From positions 62,001 through 126,000 of the forward strand of contig NZ_SOZE01000016.1 in the NCBI RefSeq assembly GCF_004519315.1: a stretch of DNA of 64,000 nt, in the 5' to 3' direction. Positions 1-9,336 of this stretch are shown one piece after another (position 1 is the stretch's first letter; every line of letters starts with the position of its first letter). This DNA comes from Mucilaginibacter psychrotolerans. Lineage in GTDB: Bacteria > Bacteroidota > Bacteroidia > Sphingobacteriales > Sphingobacteriaceae. The translations under genes were made by a program, and so were the position numbers. The notes under the pieces are model-generated. The model saw only the letters and a list, made by a program, of their open reading frames with translations, was not told the origin of the DNA and made no database searches.

Positions 1-1
1 T

Positions 2-3000
2 TGGATGAGTTGGGGCATAACCCCGGCTGTACTAACGGGCCACAGCATAGGCGAATTCGTGGCCGCGCATTTTGCGGGCATCATGTCGCTTGCAGATGCG
101 GTAAAGCTCATCAGCAGCCGTGCAAAATTAGTAAGCGAAGCAGAAGGTGGCGATATGTTATCCGTACGAATGCCCGAGGCCGAAGTACGCGATATATTGC
201 CCGATGGACTTTCCATTGCAGTCCTGAATACCAAAAATGCCACCGTAGTAGCCGGGCCAAGTGCAGAGGTCGCGAAATTTGCCCAAACGGTTGCCGCCAT
301 GAACGTCGCTACGCGCGTGCTGGAAACCAGCCACGCCTTCCATTCGGCTATGATGGATAGCGTGGTAGAACCCTTTGAGGCTGTAGTGAAAACCGTTAAG
401 CTTAACCCGCCGGTTAAGCCCATCATATCAACTATAACCGGTAAATGGCTCAGCGAGGCCGAAGCGCTCGACCCGCATTATTGGGCCATGCATGTACGCC
501 GCACGGTAAGATTTGCCGATGCAGCTAATTTGTTAGCCGAAGACGAGGGCCGCATAATGCTGGAAGTTGGTCCTGGCAATGTACTCTCCACCCTGGTAAA
601 GCAACAGGCATCGCCAAAGTTGGTTACAACCATACCAGGCATAGATAGCGCCCTGGGCGATTTGCCCACCCGATCGGCGTTGCAGGCGCTTGGGCAGCTT
701 TGGATGAACGGTATCGACCCGGATTGGACAGCATTTTATGCCGGGCAGCAAAGGCTGAAACTGAACTTGCCTACTTATGCCTTCGATAGGAAACGTTTTT
801 GGGTAGAGCCGGTTATCCCGCTAAGCCATTTAACGCCGCCATTTGAAGCACCTACTGAACAATTATTTGAACACAGCACAGCAATACAAAAAGATATGCC
901 ACTTAGAAAGGAACTGTTGATAGGTAAACTGAAGGATATATTTGAGGATACATCGGGTATAGATGTGGATAGCAGCGATGCCAGTTTTATCGAAATTGGT
1001 TTCGATTCGCTTTTGCTTACGCAGGTAGCCACCAACCTCAAAAAAGAGTTCAACGTGCCTATCACTTTCCGCAAATTATTTGAGGAATATAATTCGCTGG
1101 ATTTACTGGCGGCCCACCTGGATAACATACTCCCTGCCGACCAATACCAACCCGCCCCGCCGGCAGCTGCGGCGAGGCCGGTCGCCCAACCCGTTTACCA
1201 GCAGCCAACTTACCAGCAGCCAGTATTTCATGCCGCGCCGCAGGCAGAAGGCAGCAACCAGGTCCTCACCATGATTGCTCAGCAATTACAATTATTGGCC
1301 AGCCAGGTAGCCCTTATGCAGGGTGGGAATACAGGATACCCGCAACCGGTGCGTACTACTACCGTACAACTTACGCCGCCACCAGTGCAGGTACAGCAAG
1401 GTAACAGTGCGCAATCGCCTGTGGCAAAACCCGCCATATCGCTTGCGCCTGCATCAGATATCAGTGCCGAGGAAATGGTAGAACTTAAGAAGCCCTTTGG
1501 TGCTACGGCCCGTATAGAGCGACAGGTGCAGGGCTTAGCGCCTAAACAACAGGCACTAATCGCCAAGCTCACCAAAGATTATAACGAAAAAACAAAAACC
1601 AGTAAGGCGCAAACGCAGCAGCACAGGCCGTACATGGCAGACCCAAGGGTGGTGAGTGGTTTCCGCCCGCTAACCAAAGAGTTGGTTTACCCCATTGTTG
1701 TGAACAGATCTAAAGGCAGCCGCGTTTGGGATGTAGATGGTAACGAATACATTGATGCCCTTAACGGTTTCGGCTCCAATATGTTAGGCTATCAGCCCGA
1801 TGTGTTGAAGACGGTGATACACGAGCAGATAGATAAAGGTTACGAGATTGGCCCTCAGCATGAACTGGCGGGCGATGTTTGTAAACTGCTTTGCGAGTTT
1901 ACGCAGTTTGAGCGTGCTGCCTTGTGCAACACCGGTTCTGAAGCGGTACTGGGTGCAATGCGCGTTGCCCGCACAGTTACCGGCAGATCGCTCATCGTAG
2001 CGTTTAGCGGATCTTACCATGGTATTATGGACGAGGTTATTGTACGTAGTACTAAGAAGTTAAAAACGGTGCCTGCCGCATCGGGCATCTTGTCAGAAAA
2101 CGTGCAATGCATGCTGATTTTGGATTATGGTACCGACGAAACCCTCAAAATAATACAAGAGCGTGCCGACGAGATAGCTGCCGTATTGGTAGAGCCCGTG
2201 CAAAGCCGCCGCCCCGAATTTAAACCGGTAGAGTTTCTGAAGAAACTTCGCGTACTTACTGCCGATGCTAAAATTGCCCTGGTATTTGATGAGGTGATCA
2301 GCGGTTTCCGCATGCATCAGGGTGGTGCGCAGGCCATATTTGGCGTAAAGGCCGATATGGGCACTTATGGCAAAGTTATTGGCGGTGGTATGCCGGTTGG
2401 TGCCATTTGTGGTGTAAAAGAGTATATGGATGCGCTCGACGGCGGCCAGTGGCAGTATGGCGACGCATCTGTGCCCGAAGTTGGGGTAACGTACTTTGCC
2501 GGTACTTTCGTTAGGCACCCGCTGGCCCTGGCGGCTGCAAAGGCTTCGCTGGAGTATATGAAAGAGCGTGGTCCCGCGCTTCAGCAAAAGCTTACGGCTA
2601 TGGCCAAAATCTTCACTGATGGTATGGAAGCCAAATGCAGGCAAGCGGGTGTTCCCATCACCATTGTGGGCTTTGGTTCGCTGTGGCGCATGAAGTTTTT
2701 AGAAGAAATTCCCTACAGCGAACTGTTGTTTACGCTGATGCGCTTAAAAGGAGTGCATATATTAGACGGTTTTCCGTGCTTTATTACCGATGCGCATACC
2801 GAGGACGATATTAAATTCATGCTGGGGGCGTTCACCGAAAGCCTCGACGAGATGATTGCAGCCGGGTTCTTTCCAACCAATCAACAGGTTGAGGGGGGTG
2901 CTGTTACGGCATTGCACGTTGAGCCCGTGGCCGCAAACGCAAATACACCACCGGTACCCGGCGCCAGGCTCGGGCGCGATAAGGATGGCAATCCCGGTTG

Positions 3001-3049
3001 GTTTATTGCCGATGAAAGCAATCCGGGTAAGTATTTGCAGGTAAAATAG
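2..3049 (+). CDS. PKS module fragment AT-ACP-aminotransferase (5' truncated)
   Basis: The reading frame is open from the left edge, so the gene starts upstream, presumably with a ketosynthase. Numbering from the first internal Met at position 5: an acyltransferase domain spans residues 1-270, with GHSIGE (Ser14) and HAFH at 110-113, the signature usually linked to malonyl-CoA. An ACP lies at 303-375, with the phosphopantetheine Ser335 in GFDSL. A Pro/Gln-rich linker follows at 380-500. A class III PLP aminotransferase (glutamate-1-semialdehyde aminomutase type) occupies 545-960, with FDEVISGF near 761 and the PLP lysine K790 in YGKVIGGGMPVG. AT-ACP-aminotransferase fusions are known from iturin/mycosubtilin-type synthases, where they place an amino group on the beta carbon of an acyl chain. 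That reaction is inferred here. The NRPS begins about 20 bp downstream and is probably co-transcribed. Confidence 0.93.
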   Translation, partial: WMSWGITPAVLTGHSIGEFVAAHFAGIMSLADAVKLISSRAKLVSEAEGGDMLSVRMPEAEVRDILPDGLSIAVLNTKNATVVAGPSAEVAKFAQTVAAMNVATRVLETSHAFHSAMMDSVVEPFEAVVKTVKLNPPVKPIISTITGKWLSEAEALDPHYWAMHVRRTVRFADAANLLAEDEGRIMLEVGPGNVLSTLVKQQASPKLVTTIPGIDSALGDLPTRSALQALGQLWMNGIDPDWTAFYAGQQRLKLNLPTYAFDRKRFWVEPVIPLSHLTPPFEAPTEQLFEHSTAIQKDMPLRKELLIGKLKDIFEDTSGIDVDSSDASFIEIGFDSLLLTQVATNLKKEFNVPITFRKLFEEYNSLDLLAAHLDNILPADQYQPAPPAAAARPVAQPVYQQPTYQQPVFHAAPQAEGSNQVLTMIAQQLQLLASQVALMQGGNTGYPQPVRTTTVQLTPPPVQVQQGNSAQSPVAKPAISLAPASDISAEEMVELKKPFGATARIERQVQGLAPKQQALIAKLTKDYNEKTKTSKAQTQQHRPYMADPRVVSGFRPLTKELVYPIVVNRSKGSRVWDVDGNEYIDALNGFGSNMLGYQPDVLKTVIHEQIDKGYEIGPQHELAGDVCKLLCEFTQFERAALCNTGSEAVLGAMRVARTVTGRSLIVAFSGSYHGIMDEVIVRSTKKLKTVPAASGILSENVQCMLILDYGTDETLKIIQERADEIAAVLVEPVQSRRPEFKPVEFLKKLRVLTADAKIALVFDEVISGFRMHQGGAQAIFGVKADMGTYGKVIGGGMPVGAICGVKEYMDALDGGQWQYGDASVPEVGVTYFAGTFVRHPLALAAAKASLEYMKERGPALQQKLTAMAKIFTDGMEAKCRQAGVPITIVGFGSLWRMKFLEEIPYSELLFTLMRLKGVHILDGFPCFITDAHTEDDIKFMLGAFTESLDEMIAAGFFPTNQQVEGGAVTALHVEPVAANANTPPVPGARLGRDKDGNPGWFIADESNPGKYLQVK

Positions 3050-3068
3050 TTTTAATTTGAACGGTGTT

Positions 3069-6000
3069 ATGAATTACGAGGTAAGTCCTGTTGAGTTCGA
3101 TCCATTTGCCGGGCCCCAGATTGCATTGGTGGCCCCAGCTACCGAACCGCAAATAGAAATATGGACATCGTGCCTGATAGGTGGTGCAGATGCCAGCTGC
3201 GCCTATAACGATTCGGGTTCGCTTTTACTTTCCGGTCCCTTTGATAAAGAGGCCATGTTTAAGGCCCTACAGGCCCTTAGCGATAGGCATGAAGCACTGC
3301 GGACGGTTTTCAGCGCCGACGGTAAGAGTTTCCTGGTGTATGATAATCCAACTTTGCATATCGATTACCAGGATCTTTCGTCACATACCGAAGCGCAAAA
3401 CGAGCTTTTTATCCAGAATTACACCCGCCAGAACGCTATCACCGCTATCGATTTGATGCACGGCCCCCTGTTTAAACCAACTATACTAAAGTTAAGCAGC
3501 CAGGAGCACTACATCACCTTTGTGGCGCACCACATCATTTGTGATGGATGGTCGATAGGGATTATTATGCAGGAGCTAAGTAAGCTATATTCGGCCTTTG
3601 CCAAAGGCGAATGGCCAAAACTGCCCCCCGCGCCAAAGTATAGCGACTATGCCGTTGAGCAAAACGCCAATATAAATTCAGAAGAACGGCATCAAACTGA
3701 AGAATACTGGGTAAACCAGTTCAACGGTAGCACGCATTTACTTAATGTACCTACTGATAACCCACGCCCCGCCCAGCGCACTTATAAAAGTAAACGTGCT
3801 GATTTTACGCTGGATGCCCAGTTGGTTGCCGATATAAAACTAATGGCGCGCAAAGCCGGAACCAGTTTTGTAACCACGCTGATGGCCGCTTTTGAAGTTT
3901 ACCTGCAACAGATAACCGGCCACGAAGAGATTATATTAGGGTTACCCGCCGCAGGGCAATCTGCCACCGGGAATTACGGCCTGGTGGGCCATTGCGTAAA
4001 TTTGCTGGCCCTGCGCAGCCACCCCAATGGCGAGCAATCGTTTTTAGATTACCTAAAGGCGCGCAAAACAGAGGTACTGGATGCTTACGATCACCAGATG
4101 TTCACCTTTGGTAGCCTGCTCAAAAAAATAAATATTCCAAGAGATCCCTCGCGCGTGCCGCTGGTGCCTGTGGTTTTCAACATCGATATCGGTATGGATG
4201 AGGGAGTAGATTTCTATAACCTGAGCCATCGCTACATCACCACCGGCCGCGAGTACGAAAACTTCGAGATATTCCTGAATATTACCGACCATAAGGATGC
4301 CCTGGTGCTGGAGTGGTCGTATAATACGCAGATATTTGAGCCTGCCCGCATCAGCCTGATGATGGATGAATACCAGCATTTATTGAAACAAATAGTAAGT
4401 GCGCCCGATAAGCTGATTGGCAAATTGCCGCTGATGCGTGCAGATGAATTTACGAGCCAGTTAAAAGCCTGGAATAATACCAGCGTAGCTTATCCAAAAG
4501 AAAAATCGCTTCACCAGATTATTAGTGCAATAGCCGCAAAAAATCCTGGTCACGTGGCGCTGAAGTTCGGCAACGAACACCTTACCTACAAGCAGCTGAA
4601 CGAAAAGTCCAATCAACTTGCCTGGGTATTAGTGACAGAGGGGGTAAGAAAAGGTGATAAAATAGCCATTTCGGTAGATAGGTCGGCTGATTTGGTGATA
4701 GGCTTGCTGGCCATTATCAAAGCAGGGGGTGTTTACGTACCTCTGGATCCGATTTTCCCCATCAACCGTATCAACTACATGCTGGCCGATTCCGGCGCAG
4801 CAATATTGCTCACCTCTGCCGACTACTCCGGCAAATACGAATCGAAGGCCAAAGAACTATTGCTTGCTGATATGATAGCAGGCATGGGCAATCAACCCGT
4901 AACGGAGCCGAACGTTGAGGTAAAAGGCAAAGATTTGTTATACATTCTTTACACATCCGGCTCAACCGGGCAACCAAAAGGGGTGCAGATTGCGCATCAT
5001 AACATGGTGAACTTTTTGTACAGTATGCAAAAGGAGCCTGGTCTTACGGCGCATGATAAACTACTTGCTGTAACTACCATCAGCTTTGATATTGCGGGGT
5101 TGGAATTGTTTTTGCCGCTGATTACGGGTGCGGAGATTGTACTGGTTGATGCTGCCACGGCAAAAGATGGTTATGCCTTGCTGGATATCATCAAAAAAGA
5201 AAAAATTACCACCATGCAGGCTACGCCATACACCTGGCGTATTATGCTGGAGGCCGGCTGGGAAACCGAGAAGATAAAGGTAATATGCGGCGGCGAAGCC
5301 TTGCCTATGGATCTGGCTACGCGCATACTGGCCCGGGCATCATCGCTTTGGAACGTTTATGGCCCTACCGAAACCACCGTATGGTCTACCATTAAACAAA
5401 TAACGCCTGAGGATAAGCAGATAAGTATAGGCAAGCCGATTGATAATACCTTTGTATATATCCTTGATCAATTTCAAAACCCGCTGGCACCCGGCGCGGC
5501 AGGAGAAATTTATATTGGCGGAGAAGGCGTAGCAAAAGGTTACCTGGACCAGCCGATACTAAATTATGAGAAGTTTTTAGAAGATCCCTTTGCTGATACC
5601 CCTGGTACCATGATGTACCGCACCGGCGATTTGGGTAAATACCTGCCCGATGGCAACTTGATGTACCTATCGCGCATTGATGCGCAGGTGAAGATACGCG
5701 GTTATCGTATAGAAACCGGAGAAATTGAGTTCCACATGGCTAAAGACCCCGACTTGAAACAGGCCGTGGTAATTGCTCGGCCCGATATCAACGGCGTAGA
5801 TAAGCTGGTTGCCTATGTAGCCTTTAAAGATGGCTTTGTATGCAAAGACTTTAACGAATGCTCCAACTACTGGCGCAATGAGCTGAGGGGCGCTGTGCCT
5901 GATTATATGATACCTGATAATTTTATACAGGTAGATGCTATGCCGCTAACGCCAAACGGCAAGGTTGATAAAAAAGCACTTGCGTTGATTGGACCTCTCC

Positions 6001-7085
6001 CCACCGATGGCGACACCCTGTACATGGCACCACGTACCGATGTGGAGGAGATGGTAGCCGGGATATGGAGAGAGTTTTTGGGCATCGAAAAAGTGGGTAT
6101 TTTCGATAACTTTTTTCAGTTGGGCGGGCACTCGCTTATTGCCGTGCAGGTGATGGCCAGGATTGAAAAAGAAACAGGCAAACGCCTGCCGTTGGCTATA
6201 TTGTTCGAAAACTCGACTATAGAGAAACTTGCCCTGGTTTTGAATATGGACGGCAAAGCCATTATGTGGGATTCGCTGGTGCCGATAAAGCCCAAAGGTA
6301 GCAAAATGCCTATCTATATCGTACACGGTGCGGGCCTCAACGTGCTGTTATTCAATGCGCTCGCTATCAATATGGATGATGAGCAGCCGGTGTACGGCTT
6401 GCAGGCTAAAGGCCTCAATGGGGTAGAGGAGCCGCTTAACCGCATGGAAGATATAGCGGCACATTACATTTCGAGTATCAGGGCGCAAAACCCCGATGGG
6501 CCATACGCCCTGGCAGGCTTTTCGTTCGGTGGTATCATCGCCTTTGAGATGGCTAAACAACTGGAGGCCTTAAACCTGGAAGTAAAAATGCTGGGGATGT
6601 TTGATACCTATGCCTATCGTACGCCTTATTATGATAGCTGGTTGGTAAACAAGGTTAAACGCGGTATGTATGTTGGCCGCCGATTGTGGTATTCGCTCAC
6701 GTTTCAGGATGGCTTCAAGGAAACGATTCAGTATCGGGCAAAATCACTCTACAGGATGATGATGCGGTTGATATGGCGATTGAGAGACGGCAAAGAGCAA
6801 AAGGAAGGCTTTTTTGGCTATAGCAACCGTATCGACGATATGAACGATATAGCCCAAAAATATTATCGTATAGAGCCTTATGATATTGCCATAGAACTAT
6901 TCAGGGCGGAGAGGCGATCTTTTTATCTGGACGATTTTGAATTTATGGGCTGGAAGCCCTTTGCCTTAAAAGGGGTAAACATTCACAATATCCCCGGTGA
7001 GCATAATACGATATTTAAAGCACCGAACGATAAAGAATTTGCGCGGATATTGCAGAAGTGCCTGGATGACCTGGCAAAGAAATAA
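3069..7085 (+). CDS. Single-module NRPS, C-A-PCP-TE, predicted glycine
   Basis: This is a non-ribosomal peptide synthetase of about 1338 residues. The condensation domain (about 20-450) has HHIICDGWS near 154-162. The adenylation domain (about 475-985) has YTSGSTGQPKG, NVYGPTETT, YRTGDLG and NGKVDK. The carrier domain has LGGHSL. A C-terminal type I thioesterase has GFSFGG. Aligning the A-domain pocket to GrsA by eye gives D-I-L-Q-I-G-V-V-W-K, very close to the glycine-type DILQLGLIWK code remembered from the literature. The ATG at 3069 is preferred over an in-frame TTG at 3057. Neither has a clear ribosome site. Its place after the AT-ACP-aminotransferase protein and before a phosphopantetheinyl transferase suggests it adds glycine to the polyketide-derived beta-amino acyl chain and releases the product. 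Confidence 0.95.
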   Translation: MNYEVSPVEFDPFAGPQIALVAPATEPQIEIWTSCLIGGADASCAYNDSGSLLLSGPFDKEAMFKALQALSDRHEALRTVFSADGKSFLVYDNPTLHIDYQDLSSHTEAQNELFIQNYTRQNAITAIDLMHGPLFKPTILKLSSQEHYITFVAHHIICDGWSIGIIMQELSKLYSAFAKGEWPKLPPAPKYSDYAVEQNANINSEERHQTEEYWVNQFNGSTHLLNVPTDNPRPAQRTYKSKRADFTLDAQLVADIKLMARKAGTSFVTTLMAAFEVYLQQITGHEEIILGLPAAGQSATGNYGLVGHCVNLLALRSHPNGEQSFLDYLKARKTEVLDAYDHQMFTFGSLLKKINIPRDPSRVPLVPVVFNIDIGMDEGVDFYNLSHRYITTGREYENFEIFLNITDHKDALVLEWSYNTQIFEPARISLMMDEYQHLLKQIVSAPDKLIGKLPLMRADEFTSQLKAWNNTSVAYPKEKSLHQIISAIAAKNPGHVALKFGNEHLTYKQLNEKSNQLAWVLVTEGVRKGDKIAISVDRSADLVIGLLAIIKAGGVYVPLDPIFPINRINYMLADSGAAILLTSADYSGKYESKAKELLLADMIAGMGNQPVTEPNVEVKGKDLLYILYTSGSTGQPKGVQIAHHNMVNFLYSMQKEPGLTAHDKLLAVTTISFDIAGLELFLPLITGAEIVLVDAATAKDGYALLDIIKKEKITTMQATPYTWRIMLEAGWETEKIKVICGGEALPMDLATRILARASSLWNVYGPTETTVWSTIKQITPEDKQISIGKPIDNTFVYILDQFQNPLAPGAAGEIYIGGEGVAKGYLDQPILNYEKFLEDPFADTPGTMMYRTGDLGKYLPDGNLMYLSRIDAQVKIRGYRIETGEIEFHMAKDPDLKQAVVIARPDINGVDKLVAYVAFKDGFVCKDFNECSNYWRNELRGAVPDYMIPDNFIQVDAMPLTPNGKVDKKALALIGPLPTDGDTLYMAPRTDVEEMVAGIWREFLGIEKVGIFDNFFQLGGHSLIAVQVMARIEKETGKRLPLAILFENSTIEKLALVLNMDGKAIMWDSLVPIKPKGSKMPIYIVHGAGLNVLLFNALAINMDDEQPVYGLQAKGLNGVEEPLNRMEDIAAHYISSIRAQNPDGPYALAGFSFGGIIAFEMAKQLEALNLEVKMLGMFDTYAYRTPYYDSWLVNKVKRGMYVGRRLWYSLTFQDGFKETIQYRAKSLYRMMMRLIWRLRDGKEQKEGFFGYSNRIDDMNDIAQKYYRIEPYDIAIELFRAERRSFYLDDFEFMGWKPFALKGVNIHNIPGEHNTIFKAPNDKEFARILQKCLDDLAKK

Positions 7086-7179
7086 GCTTACAGCATAAAA
7101 GCCTGCGATTTTGGGAAGGGTTAGCATCCGGTTTTTAAACGATGTGGATTGGCACCAAGCGATGCCGGGAGACTTTATT

Positions 7180-7854
7180 ATGAACAATGGTGAGTCGCAC
7201 CTCTTCCGCATCCACATCGGTAGCAACCTACAGCGATTGCAGGCTTTCGCAGCTACGTTAACGCCTTCAGAAACTGAGCGTTGTAACAAATACCACCAGC
7301 TGAAAGACAGGCAACGTTTCATAATCAGCAGAGGGGCACAACGTTCTATCCTGAGCCGGTACCTTAATCAAACGGCTGAAGAACTGCAATTTGTGTTAGG
7401 TGATAACAAAAAGCCTTATCTGCCTGATACGCGCTACGGCACTGGCCTACAATACAACATTACCCACGCCGGTGAATGGATTTTGCTTGCCGTTGCGGAT
7501 AGGCCGGTGGGAGCCGATGTAGAGTTTATTGATAGCGCATTCCCGTTTGCAGATATCCTGCCGGAACATTTCAGCCAGGAAGAAATGGGGTTTGTAAACG
7601 CCGCAAACCAGCACGACCGTTTCTTTACCCTATGGACCCGCAAAGAAGCATTACTAAAAGCGACCGGCCAGGGCCTCGGTGAATACCTCAAATCAACACC
7701 ATCGCTGGATGGTAAACATGCGCTGCCCGGCAATTTGTTAGGATCGGAGAAGGATTGGCAAATCAGCAGCTTTAACTTGACGGATAGTTATAAGGCTAGC
7801 ATTGCGGCCGGGAATGAGATCCGAGTGCTACGTTTTTTTGATGTTAGTTTTTGA
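7180..7854 (+). CDS. 4'-phosphopantetheinyl transferase, Sfp type
   Basis: This enzyme moves the phosphopantetheine arm of CoA onto the conserved serine of carrier proteins, here most likely the ACP and PCP of the two upstream genes. The family motifs are present: NITHAGEW, then GADVEF (Mg-binding acidic residues), and WTRKEALLKATGQGL, the W-x-x-KEA signature. The ATG at 7180 follows a purine run (GGGAGA) and gives 224 residues, a usual Sfp length. Earlier in-frame starts are ATG 7162 and TTG 7111, so the start is uncertain. The gene lies about 95 bp after the NRPS in the same direction. It probably activates this pathway, but could also serve other carrier proteins of the cell. Confidence 0.92.
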   Translation: MNNGESHLFRIHIGSNLQRLQAFAATLTPSETERCNKYHQLKDRQRFIISRGAQRSILSRYLNQTAEELQFVLGDNKKPYLPDTRYGTGLQYNITHAGEWILLAVADRPVGADVEFIDSAFPFADILPEHFSQEEMGFVNAANQHDRFFTLWTRKEALLKATGQGLGEYLKSTPSLDGKHALPGNLLGSEKDWQISSFNLTDSYKASIAAGNEIRVLRFFDVSF

Positions 7855-7898
7855 CACGGGATACCTGCGCCTCCGTTAATAAATTGGCCCTCGTTGAT

Positions 7899-9215
7899 TC
7901 ACTGTGTGGAACCCATTGGGTCGGCTATTGGTGTTAGCGGTTCTTGTGCCGTTGGCTTTAGCTTTTTTATTTGCTGTAAGGCCACCACCGCTTTTTTCCA
8001 CTCCTTGCGCTGTTTTGTTGCAATTTGGGAAGTATCGGCATTCTGGTAATAGGCCATGATGTTGCGCTGCAGTTGCGGAGTGATGTTTTTGTACTCCTGT
8101 TCTTTAATCTTGATCAACAATTGATCGTAAGTTTTATCGGCCAGGGGGTACTCGCCAAGTACTGCACGGCGACCTGTATCAAAGTCTATATCGGGTAGGT
8201 CGAGGCGGTTTTTTCCAGCTTGTTTCAGGGCAATGGCATATCTAACTAAGATGGTATCGAAACTATGGGCGAACAGGCGTTCGCCTTCTTTGCCGGGCGA
8301 TACGTATTTTAACGTTTTCAAAGGGCCTATCTTGGGCAAGATCCGGATGATAAAAACCGTTAAACGCGCAAAGAATTTTGGTTTTACCTGTTCTTTGCCG
8401 TACTCCAACTGGAACGATTTTTTGCTCATTTTATACTGGAATTTCTTGGCCGTCATGCTTGGGGTCATCTTCAGTATGGTGTCCTTATTGGCTTTAAACG
8501 CCGATTTGGTAAGCACCGGGAACAAATTGCGGATACCCCAGCGTAGCGTATTGATACTGCCGTTGATATTGGAGAAGATGCCGTCGAGCTTTTGTCCGTA
8601 GGTTTCGTAAAAGGCTTTCTCCAGCACAGGAACCGAAATATTGAAGCCTATAAAATCGTGGTAGCCTTCAGTGGTATAACTGCCACGACCGGTTTGCAAT
8701 ACGTCGTAAGAAAACTCCATACGGCTATGCGATTTATGGTCGTCATTATAGGTCACAAAATCGCCAAATTTCTGTTGCAGTTTAGGGTATATAAGCGGGA
8801 TATTGCGGTTGGTAGCTAAAGAGTGGCCGTATTGATCGGCCATGTAGTGCGATAGCGCGCCCAATGCAAATGCGTATTCGTTAGCGTTTTGGGCATCGCG
8901 TATCAGGGTTTCCACAAAATCGCCACTGCGCACGTAATGTAGCAAATCGGTAAAAAAGCCATTACCGAATGGCATATAGCCCATATCGGCCACCATGGCA
9001 CCGCCATAAGCATAGGAGTGCACCATCTTTACTTCTGAGTCGGTGAGGTTGGGATATTTTTGCCTAATGAGCGGCAATAGGTCTGATTTCCAAGAAGCAT
9101 CAATAATGGCCTCGTGCGCCAGGATGGAGTATGCCCTTGCCTGCAAAGAAGCAAAAAACAAAAGAGCGGCAATTGCTAAGGTTTTAAGTGCAGGGTATCG
9201 GCTTGCAGGGTTCAA
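7899..9215 (-). CDS. Secreted zinc-dependent phospholipase C-like protein
   Basis: The protein resembles the zinc-dependent phospholipase C/S1-P1 nuclease-like family (Pfam Zn_dep_PLPC). The mature part opens with an AHEAIIDASW segment, and a GALSHYMADQYGH stretch carries the H-x3-D type zinc ligands seen in the family. An N-terminal hydrophobic stretch ending ASLQARA looks like a signal peptide. Upstream of it the frame stays open to an ATG at 9368, but that part overlaps the end of the neighbouring gene by 32 bp and reads like translated spacer. The TTG at 9215 puts the signal peptide at the N-terminus and is preferred. TTG 9251 is another option. Substrate unknown; activity is inferred from the family only. 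Confidence 0.75.
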   Translation of the reverse strand: MNPASRYPALKTLAIAALLFFASLQARAYSILAHEAIIDASWKSDLLPLIRQKYPNLTDSEVKMVHSYAYGGAMVADMGYMPFGNGFFTDLLHYVRSGDFVETLIRDAQNANEYAFALGALSHYMADQYGHSLATNRNIPLIYPKLQQKFGDFVTYNDDHKSHSRMEFSYDVLQTGRGSYTTEGYHDFIGFNISVPVLEKAFYETYGQKLDGIFSNINGSINTLRWGIRNLFPVLTKSAFKANKDTILKMTPSMTAKKFQYKMSKKSFQLEYGKEQVKPKFFARLTVFIIRILPKIGPLKTLKYVSPGKEGERLFAHSFDTILVRYAIALKQAGKNRLDLPDIDFDTGRRAVLGEYPLADKTYDQLLIKIKEQEYKNITPQLQRNIMAYYQNADTSQIATKQRKEWKKAVVALQQIKKLKPTAQEPLTPIADPMGSTQ

Positions 9216-9310
9216 TTCAGTAGGAATTTTGGATTTATCATGAACGAACAAGCAAAGGGGAATAAAGTTTTTAAGTGACAAGGATGCACGTATTTTGTTA
9301 TAAATGCGGC

Positions 9311-9335
9311 AATCATCCTGTTCATCCTGAAATCC
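9311..9335. repeat. Single copy of a Bacteroidota-like intergenic repeat phrase
   Basis: A short phrase with the tandem words ATCCTG-TTC-ATCCTGAAAT lies between the GH29 stop codon and the likely start of the phospholipase-like gene. From memory, similar phrases recur between genes in many Bacteroidota genomes. Only this copy was noticed in the window, so the repeat nature cannot be shown here. Confidence 0.25.
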
Positions 9336-9336
9336 C

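Noticed and set aside
2093..2644. 183-codon frame on the minus strand inside the PKS gene
   Set aside because: It is antisense to a strongly supported aminotransferase domain and has no family resemblance.
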